Positions 54,683 to 64,000 of a DNA stretch of 64,000 nt are shown one piece after another. The position numbers and the translations under genes were made by a program. Each line of letters starts with the position of its first letter. The stretch's first letter is position 1. The notes beneath the pieces are model-generated. The model was not told the DNA's origin, made no database searches, and saw only the letters and a program-made list of their open reading frames with translations. The DNA is from Diphasiastrum complanatum (Eukaryota > Streptophyta > Lycopodiopsida > Lycopodiales > Lycopodiaceae): NCBI GenBank assembly GCA_029204225.1, contig CM055102.1, positions 62,812,272 to 62,876,271 on the forward strand, given 5' to 3'.

Positions 54683-56503
54683 TCACCATATCCATGATAA
54701 GATCTCTTTGGTAGAGATCTCTTGCCAATGCCTTTGAAGAGTGCTCCACCAATATGCCACTATTATCATGGGCTTCCTCCATGCTTGATGATGATCTTTG
54801 CTTTGAAAGTTCCACTTGCATGATGGATGCACCATAAATAGAGAAATATGAGGCTTCCTAGCCTCATAAGGATCATGGAGATCAAGATCATAAGATGTGA
54901 AACAATGATGATTATCAAGATTATGCTTTCTAGCTTGACTAGTCCACATACAATGAACTATATCCATGATGGATCTAATCTTGATATCAAAGACTATCTT
55001 GATCTTTTTTAGGTTAGTTACTCTCTCAAGGATGTAAGTGTCCACTTTGGATGCTTTACTTAATCTCAAGAGGAGTTTACAATTTGCCTCAAAACATGTG
55101 AAAACATGATTTTCAAAAAAGTGAGTACCAAGCTCAATCTTGTTCTTACTAGAACCAAGAGCATACTTTTGACAATACAATATCTTGATTTCAAAAAGTA
55201 TTGGAAACACATCTAAGTCAATAATGACAAGAAACATGTCCATACCATAAGCATCATACAAAACTAGTATAGCTTTTCTTGAACTTTGAGATCCAAAAAA
55301 TTCAATGAAGCAAGATAGCATTTCAAGCAAAGGAAGAGAAGCATATATGAATGTCTTGTAGTAGATAAAACATGAAAGATGCCCCTCTTTGCCATGTAAT
55401 GTGAGCCATAAAGACTCAGCCATGCATCTTGAAGATCTTCTTGAAATCATATGAAGAAGAAACTCCTCCTCACACATTGGCCCCATCATAACTTGAATAT
55501 CTTCAAAAAGGATAACTTGTGATGCTTCTTGAGAAGCCTTGATCTCGGCCACTTCCAAGATTGAATCTTCATGCAATATGACATCTCTATTCACCATCAC
55601 ATTTGAAATAGAGAGTGTAAAGACACTAAAGGCCTCCTTGATGGATGAGTATCCAATCATGATCCATGAGCTTGGATCATCCTTCCTTCTTGTTTCCAAG
55701 GGAATATGGGCAAAGCAAGCACTACCAAGTTCACTAAGGTGATCAACCTTTGGCTTCATCTTGAATAAAACTTCATATGGTGCTATTCCTTCAAGAGCTC
55801 CAATACTCCTCAAAGCTTTGATCTTCAATGAGAATTTCTTCTCAACATATGCTTTGAATAATAAGGAATAATCATACACCATAATACTTGAAGAGAGAAG
55901 ATATGTGCATCTTGTGTAATCCTCCTCCTTTGAAATATTGGAAATATAAGAAACATCAAGAGAGTTTGCACTCTCACTTGGATCCAATTTGTAGATGCCT
56001 TCAAATCTTGATCCATATGCAAGGATCTCACCATCCTTCTTAATCACACAATTGTCAATATTGAAATTGACATCAAAGCCACTATCAAGAAGTTGGCCAA
56101 CACTTAAGATGTTCTTTGTAAGCTTTGGGACAAAAAGAACATTGTTGAGAAAGAGATCTTTAGAAGATGCAAGCTTCAAGGGAATAATCCCTACTCCTTC
56201 AATATTGCACTCATGCTTACTTGCAAAGTATATGGTCTTCTTGACTCCATCATAAGGCATAATAGATGAAAAAAATTGCTTGGAGCCACACATATGTGAA
56301 GATGCTCCACTATCAATATACCATGAGTCATCCTTGTTGAAGGTGGAAGAGGAGAAGCTTGATGCCATTGGAGAGCCTTCTCCATCACTTGCAATATAGT
56401 CTTCTTTCTCATTGGTGATGTTGGCTTGATTGAGTTGATTCTTCTTCTTGAAGCAATTGGTGGCATAATGGCCTTTCTTGCCACAATAAAAGCACTTGAT
56501 CAT
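54683..56503 (-). CDS. Element D zinc knuckle, protease, partial integrase and novel C-terminal region
   Basis: A 606-codon frame. It starts at the zinc knuckle (CFYCGKKGHYATNC, residues 4-17), then protease WYIDSGASSHMCG (about 61-73) and the linker FVPKLTKNILSVGQLL. Part of the integrase follows, but the core is deleted: IKALRS jumps to APYEVLFKMKP, losing the DNGGE and QQNGVAERKN parts. HIPLETRRKDDPSSW and VNRDVILHED are the usual integrase end. The last ~270 residues have no RT or RNase H motif and are unfamiliar, rich in Ile, Leu, Phe and Cys, with DAYGMDMFLVIIDLDVF and a Trp-rich end. The frame is continuous with the upstream gag apart from one stop. Confidence 0.8.
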   Translation of the reverse strand: MIKCFYCGKKGHYATNCFKKKNQLNQANITNEKEDYIASDGEGSPMASSFSSSTFNKDDSWYIDSGASSHMCGSKQFFSSIMPYDGVKKTIYFASKHECNIEGVGIIPLKLASSKDLFLNNVLFVPKLTKNILSVGQLLDSGFDVNFNIDNCVIKKDGEILAYGSRFEGIYKLDPSESANSLDVSYISNISKEEDYTRCTYLLSSSIMVYDYSLLFKAYVEKKFSLKIKALRSIGALEGIAPYEVLFKMKPKVDHLSELGSACFAHIPLETRRKDDPSSWIMIGYSSIKEAFSVFTLSISNVMVNRDVILHEDSILEVAEIKASQEASQVILFEDIQVMMGPMCEEEFLLHMISRRSSRCMAESLWLTLHGKEGHLSCFIYYKTFIYASLPLLEMLSCFIEFFGSQSSRKAILVLYDAYGMDMFLVIIDLDVFPILFEIKILYCQKYALGSSKNKIELGTHFFENHVFTCFEANCKLLLRLSKASKVDTYILERVTNLKKIKIVFDIKIRSIMDIVHCMWTSQARKHNLDNHHCFTSYDLDLHDPYEARKPHISLFMVHPSCKWNFQSKDHHQAWRKPMIIVAYWWSTLQRHWQEISTKEILSWIW

Positions 56504-56518
56504 CTTCTTCTTGAGATT

Positions 56519-57256
56519 TTAATTAGAAGCATGAGAGGTATCCTCCTCCTCTCCATCTTGGTCTTTAGCTTTGTCATTAGAGAAGTGATGGTGTTGCTTC
56601 TTACTCCTCTCTTTGTGCTTGGCAAATAGAACTTTGTCATTATCATGATTGAGTGATAGCTTGTCCATCCTCAAGAGTTTGTACTCTTGTCTTGATTCTT
56701 CAGAGATAAGCACACTTTGAAGGGCCTCCAAACTTGGTAGCTCCTCCTTAATAGCATAGGATTGGACAAGGTTGTCATATTCATCTCTCAAGCCATTGAG
56801 AATGACTTGGACTAGCTCACTTTGATTGATTGAGTCACCAATACATGCAAGCTCCCTATGAATATCCTTGACTCTCAAAACATAATTAGATGCACTCTCA
56901 TCACTCTTTTGACTACTTTGGAATATTTGATTTCTAAGAGTGAGGAGCCTAGAGGTGTTCTTAGCCTCATAGATGGACTTGAGACAATCCCAAGCTTCCT
57001 TGGATGTAGAACAATCACCAATCTCCCTCAATATCTCATTAGAAACATTCATCTTAATGTAGTGGAGAGCCATCCTAGCTCTCTTCTTGTATTTTTGTAC
57101 TTCTTGAAGGACTTGAGGCTCCTCCTCAATCCCAAGTACAATGTCCATCACATCTTGGAGTATTAAGATGGACTCCACCCTCAACTTCCATATTGAATAA
57201 TTGGAAGTAGACAATCTCTCACTTGGTTGCAACAAGTATGAACTCATTGAAGTCAT
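56519..57256 (-). CDS. Element D gag
   Basis: 245 codons from ATG 57256 (MTSMSSYLLQPSERL, SNYSIWKLRVESIL), a full UBN2-type gag region closely related to that of element A, ending in acidic EEEDTSHASN and a TAA. Five codons after the TAA, in the same frame, comes the ATG that begins the zinc-knuckle frame. So gag and the rest form one 858-codon frame interrupted by a single stop. Either a nonsense mutation or a gag-only termination point. Confidence 0.88.
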   Translation of the reverse strand: MTSMSSYLLQPSERLSTSNYSIWKLRVESILILQDVMDIVLGIEEEPQVLQEVQKYKKRARMALHYIKMNVSNEILREIGDCSTSKEAWDCLKSIYEAKNTSRLLTLRNQIFQSSQKSDESASNYVLRVKDIHRELACIGDSINQSELVQVILNGLRDEYDNLVQSYAIKEELPSLEALQSVLISEESRQEYKLLRMDKLSLNHDNDKVLFAKHKERSKKQHHHFSNDKAKDQDGEEEDTSHASN

Positions 57257-58000
57257 GTAAAGTGGAGATAAATAAAAGTGATGAACAAAAAATGTTGCTT
57301 CTCTCTCACTATAGGATCCAATAATGGTGTGCTACCATCTCCTATGCAAGATCTTGCAACAAACTGTGAGATGATTCTCACTAGCTATCTCAATCTCTCC
57401 AAAACTAGATCTACTTCACATCAAATGATGGATTATGGGCAAAGTTAGGATCAAACACTCTTAGCACGTGTGAAATACACTAAGAAACCAAATTTGACTC
57501 AAATACAATGATATTGCAAGAAACAAAATGGCTAAGATCTCAAAACAGTGCCTAGATCACATATAGATGAGATTGGTAAGCATTCAACTATGATTTTGGA
57601 TCAAACAAGCAATCTTTTGACCAAACAAAATGTGTCCACCCAGGTCTAGGTGCCCTACCTAACCCTCTTCAAAAGCTTATAACTTTTGATTGGCTACACC
57701 AAATGGAATGAAACTGATTGCATCAGAAACTAGACAAAAATAGCTTCAAAACAAGCTATCTAGCAAGATTTTTGGATCAAACATGAAAGAGAACTCCCAA
57801 ACTGAAATTGGATGTTCCTCACACGTGTCTGAGCACCTGATTCCGTACAGTACCAGGTCAGACCCAATCAATGTCCTTTTGATCTATTTTGATCCAAAAT
57901 TGAACAAGATAGCTAGGAAAATGGGCCTTGACAATTTCTAGCTCAAGATTGATGAATAGTTTTCACTCAAATGGACCAAAATGCATGGTAACCTTAGGTA
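57257..58000 (-). other. Element D untranslated leader
   Basis: No gene; holds ACACGTGT-like motifs (about 57465 and 57821) also seen in the LTRs. Confidence 0.7.
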
Positions 58001-58013
58001 GGCTCTGATACCA
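58001..58013 (-). other. Element D primer-binding site
   Basis: Minus-strand TGGTATCAGAGCC directly after the 5' LTR. Confidence 0.95.
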
Positions 58014-58832
58014 TGTTGAATTTCACACGTGTGGATCGTCCACTACATGTACTCATGATCTCCTAAGGTGTGTAGATGCACCAAGATCAAGACTAGATTG
58101 AGATTCAAGATCTATCTTTGATTCTATGGCAAAAACACACTACTACATGCATTCAATCACTTCCAACTCTAACTCACACGTGTGGGAAGTGTTCCAAAAG
58201 TATTCTAAGTAAAAACAAGCTGCTCTCCTTGGGTAGAGAGAGAAAAACCATCATGAGCTCTCGGGTAAAGAGAGAAAGCTAGAAATTCAATGACACTCAA
58301 AATCCACTCAATCTCAAAATCAATTAGATCCAAAAGAGGAGTACAATGATATTAGTAGATTCATGAGCTACCACTATGCTTAACTATGATTGGATCACAC
58401 TTTTCCACCTCTTAATCCTATTGGACCATTGATCCATGCACCTCTTAATTCTATTGGACTATATTCAAGCACACCTCAAATTCCTATTGGACCACACATG
58501 GTTCCACCTCTAAATCCTATTGGACCTCTTAAGCTTCATCAAACAAAAGCATGACACTTGTCTACACTCTAATTGGCACAAGTTTGGCTCTATTTTGGCT
58601 CAATATTGGCATTACAAGTGGAAATGGATAATTTGCCATCTATGCCAAATTTGACCCTATCAACATCCTACACCTAAATGCTTGACTATGAAATTCTATG
58701 AGACCCCTATATCAAACATTTTGATTTACTTTACAATTCTCCACATGTGGGAACATCTTCCACACATGTGAGATTCACTTACAAACTTCTATCATAAAAA
58801 ATACCAAGCTAGATTTTTGCCAATTTCTCACA
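58014..58832 (-). repeat. Element D 5' LTR
   Basis: 819 bases; contains two CACACGTGTG palindromes (about 58022 and 58175), one of which is mutated in the 3' LTR. Confidence 0.92.
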
Positions 58833-58837
58833 TACAA

Positions 58838-61024
<2,187 letters not shown>

Positions 61025-61033
61025 AACAGGGAG
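61025..61033 (+). other. Element E polypurine tract
   Basis: AACAGGGAG before the 3' LTR. Confidence 0.75.
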
Positions 61034-61622
61034 TGTTGGAATTCGATGCTCAGCTTCAAATCGATTCAATAGTGAGCATCCTAAAAAACCAAAAACATAA
61101 GGCTCGAATTTCTAAACAGATGACTGAAAAAGTCAGGATCGAATAGTATAGAATTTTTCAATACCGGATCGACTCAAAAAATTCTATATTTTTTGAGTCA
61201 GTGTATATTGATGATACAGGTTATTTTCATTACCGTTGGTTTAAATCTGATCCAATGACTTCACGTTGACAGTCCGACCACTTTGTACATGCATTAACTG
61301 TAATGAAGTGGTTGTAATAATTGCAACAAAAGGTGTTGTAGATATTTTGTAGGATATCAGTCCTAGAATCTTCATCAGAAAACTTCTTCTAATTATTTGA
61401 GTTTTTGGAACCAGAGTTATCACTCTAAACGACTGTAAGTTGAAGTTATTAATTCAAGCATTATAATCATTGTTTGATATTAATCAGAGTGCAAATTTTT
61501 GGTCCCACTACTGTTTCATTTCATTGTGCATTTGTCTGAATCATTCAATTTGAGTATTCTACTACTCTCTGTTGTGCTTTCGTTCCTACATCAAGCCCGC
61601 TCATTCCCACTGATTTTCGACA
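61034..61622 (+). repeat. Element E 3' LTR
   Basis: 589 bases, TGTTGGAATT to TTTTCGACA. Lacks a block near 61578-61600 present in the 5' LTR. Confidence 0.92.
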
Positions 61623-63350
61623 GGTAAGACATTTGTTAGCAGAGATGTAGTCTTTCTAGAAGACAAATTTTATAACCTCAAATGAGACAACATGAATTAT
61701 TATTGGTTTGAATCCTAAACCATTGTCTGCTAATGTTAAAAAAACTCTTGTCTCAAATCCATCCACTTCACACCTTGAACCATGTCATTCTTCTTTAGGC
61801 TCAGATAATTAAAAACAACCAATTGTTTGAAGATCTGGTCAAATGACGCATCCACAAGAAAGATTCACTCAGTCTTTTTGGACAACAGTCAAGGAACCTC
61901 TCACTCTTCAAGATGTATTGTCTAATGTGAATTATGATAAGTGGAAGGCAATAATGAACAATGAATACAATTCATTGATACAGAACCAAATCTGGACTCT
62001 TGTCAATCATCTTACCAAAACGAGGGTCATTCAACAATGCAATTGGATCTTCAAACAAAAGTACGATTCCAATGGCTCCATTTGTAAATGAAAGGCAAGA
62101 TCTATAGCCAAAGGCTACTCACATTTATCAGGTAATGATTACAAAAAGACTTTTAGTCCTGTTTGTAAACTTGCATCTATTCAAACCGTGTTGGCAATTA
62201 TAGCAACATAAGATGATCTTGAAGTATGTTAGATGGATATACAAACTGCAATCTTGAGTCGTTACATCCATGACGATATTTACATGCAACTGAGGTTCTT
62301 TCAGATCAAGTGTGTAAGATTCATAAAGTTCTATATGGGCTCAGACAAGCACACAGGGCTTGATTTCAATGAATCAATGATTATCTATTACATCTCAATT
62401 TTTATTCTACTACTACTAGCTCAAATGTCTATATTAAGTATGAATGTCCAAAGTATCTAATTATTTCTCTTTGTATTGATGACTATATATTTTTAAGTAA
62501 TAATACTTCGTTGCTCAAAAGTACCAAGTCGAATTTGTCCACAAAATTTGACATGACAAATCTCATAGGACCTATAAACTTTCTATGTGGCATTCAAATT
62601 CTTTGCGATAGAGCCAAGAAGAGAATTCTTCTAGGCCAACAAAAATATCTAAAACACATCCTAGAGAAATTCGAAATGCATGAATCAAAGTTGACTGATT
62701 AACTAATGGAACCAAGACTTAAACTCAACAAGGTATATGTGCCCTTCGACACCTGTTGTAGTCTCAATCATGAAGAATTATCCATGGCACTCACTTATCA
62801 GATCATTAATGTATGCAATGGCGTGCACCGGACCTAATCTAGAATATATAGTAAGTACAGTCTCTCAATCCATGTTGAATTCTAGAGCTGAACATTGGAA
62901 ACCATTCATAAAGAGTGATGAAGTATATTCAATCGACAAAGAATCAAGTTCTTTGTTGTTCTGGTATTGCTACCCTTTCTTTGTCCTTATTTGGTTAGTC
63001 TTATTCAGCTTGGGTGGAAGACTTAAGTATCAGGAATTCAGCTTCTAGTTACTACATCTATCTATCTTTGGCACCCACTTCAAGGAATAGGAAGAGGCAG
63101 AAGTCCTCGATTGTAGCCGAATATGTAGCAACAACATAAACAACCAAAGAAGCCATCTCAATGAGGCCTCTCTTAAAGATTCTGAACTTCAAACATAACT
63201 ATCCAGCTACCATTTATTGTGATAACATTAGCAGTATTCAACTCGTACATAAAATTTTGGATTCCTTGACAATTTTCCTGTTAGAACTTACTAAGTTCTT
63301 GTTTTTCATGACTTGTTTCGATAGTTTCATCTCAAGGTGAAAGTCAGTTT
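61623..63350 (+). pseudogene. Element F copia integrase end, RT and RNase H remnant
   Basis: Continues from 51671: TFVSRDVVFLEDKFYN, then RT start LQDVLSNVNYDKWKAIMNNEY, WIFKQKYDSNGSICK, an altered LYQMDV box, SKFDMTNLIGPINFLCGIQI and, near 62780, MKNYPWHSLIRSLMYAMACTGP. The RNase H zone (CDNISSIQLVHK near 63220) is badly degraded. The YVDD equivalent near 62475 reads CIDDYIF. Many stops. Ends without a clear LTR near 63350. Confidence 0.85.
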
Positions 63351-63768
63351 TTACAACAAGGAAGTACGGCCTCCTCCTGGGTCCTTCTGAGGCCATCACA
63401 AGGGCCTTCAAGGCCTACCTCCCAATCCCCAAATAATTCCATGGAGGAGCTTGGTAATAAGAACCTCCCCCCTTGAAAGAAAGGATGATGGATTAGTGGA
63501 ATTTTAAATTTAGGCCATAGAAATAAAGACAATATAATTAGTGAAAAAGGCTAATTTATTATTGAATAACTGAACATCCTTGCAATTATTATATTATAAG
63601 CATTGTTCCCGGAACAATGCTATGCTACGTTTCCAAAGACGCTCAAGAAAAGAATGATAGTATCCAAGACTCATCAATGCTGCTGCTATACATACATATA
63701 CACACTCTCCTGGTTCTGAGTGATTTCTTCAACAAGAAAATTTGCAGTGCATATTGCGACACGAGGTA
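63351..63768. other. Spacer / likely 3' flank of the RNase T2 gene
   Basis: Between the copia remnant and the RNase T2 coding end. Nothing recognised beyond an AT-rich stretch at 63490-63600 that could hold polyadenylation signals on the minus strand. Confidence 0.4.
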
Positions 63769-64000
63769 TCAGAAAGACGGGAAGTGCACAGTCGATGAAC
63801 AGCCGGAGGTCGGGAAAAGTGGGCAATCAATCAATGTGGAACAATCAGTTGCCACAAATATGTACAGCTGTTACAGTTGATTGTTACCAGAAGCATCACG
63901 GCTACATTGCACTCCTGGAGTGTGGCTAAGCGAAGAAGTTAGAGCATTCTGAATAACTGTGAAGCTATAAGCTCCACCATTGGAATTAATGCATGCAGCG
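63769..64000 (-). pseudogene. Ribonuclease T2 family (S-like RNase) C-terminus, partial, with in-frame stop
   Basis: On the minus strand a single frame enters at the window edge and reads SNGGAYSFTVIQNAL, then HTPGVQCSRDASGNNQL, a TAA (63871-63873), then QLYIFVATDCSTLIDCPLF and CSSTVHFPSF with its stop at 63769-63771. These match the last ~75 residues of plant T2 ribonucleases: the HTPG/C stretch, GN.QLYQ..LCVD, the ECPVFP box and the terminal FPSF. Two to three conserved Cys are present. T2 enzymes are secreted or vacuolar and cleave RNA; the two catalytic His boxes lie beyond the edge. The TAA replaces the Tyr normal in QLYQ, so this is a pseudogene or carries a nonsense change. Composition is richer in GC than the repeats around it. 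Confidence 0.85.

Larger units (their letters stand above)
53738..58832 (-). mobile_element. Element D: RT-less copia-related element with clean TSD
   Basis: LTRs 58014-58832 (5', minus) and 53738-54556 (3'), each 819 bases; primer site exact; target duplication TACAA (53733-53737 and 58833-58837). Internal part of 3.45 kb encodes gag, zinc knuckle, protease and only a piece of integrase, then unrelated coding sequence; RT and RNase H are missing. The LTRs differ at a modest number of sites. It inserted into the pre-integrase region of E. Confidence 0.95.

Overview
The window looks like intergenic, repeat-dominated nuclear DNA of a land plant with a large genome. Almost everything that can be identified is transposable-element sequence: Ty1/copia LTR retrotransposons with tRNA-Met-type primer sites, Ty3/gypsy remnants, CACTA (En/Spm-like) DNA-transposon remnants, and a segment resembling the C-terminal part of a Penelope-like reverse transcriptase. 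That last family is not expected in most flowering plants, so it hints at a gymnosperm, fern or lycophyte; this is inference only. The one host-gene signal is at the right edge: the C-terminal end of a ribonuclease T2 gene on the minus strand (63769-64000, running out of the window), with an in-frame stop.

Layout. 1-1640: duplicated, degraded copia gag/leader/LTR remnant (minus). 1640-2620: end of a CACTA-type gene and flank. 2793-6260: deleted copia element J, whose 5' LTR is split by a 1,002-bp insertion. 7200-8690: gypsy integrase/chromodomain end with LTR (minus). 8967-9616: solo LTR. 9703-16015: element A, intact copia, one LTR mismatch, TSD CAAAA. 16021-17302: multi-exon CACTA-type gene remnant. 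17303-24329: a copia fragment split by element B (17689-24118, minus), intact, TSD CTTGT. 24330-25230: CT/CA microsatellites. 25625-30825: element C, gag and protease remnants followed by about 2 kb of unrelated sequence instead of integrase/RT.

31208-41975: pieces of copia element G. Its gag/protease part is joined to the Penelope-like RT and lies in one arm of a large inverted repeat (31851-35120 and 44446-47674, spacer about 9.3 kb). The spacer holds gypsy gag remnants with GTTCGCGAAC palindromes, a copia LTR, two directly repeated copies of a short LTR element H, and the G RNase H end. 47675-49300: another LTR-element remnant. 49560-51466: CACTA remnant with a GACGTC-rich subterminal array ending in TTGTAGTG. 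51467-63350: a nest of copia elements, D (53738-58832, minus, TSD TACAA) inside E (51672-61622, TSD GGTAA) inside pol fragment F.

How the parts relate: A and B each carry a full gag-protease-integrase-RT-RNase H frame and could in principle supply enzymes in trans. C and D lack RT, and D still shows a clean target duplication and similar LTRs, so it most likely moved using another element's enzymes. Several LTR families share the G-box palindrome ACACGTGT. No tRNA, rRNA, CRISPR or bacterial-type operon structure was seen. All assignments come from reading the sequence; no database search was run.
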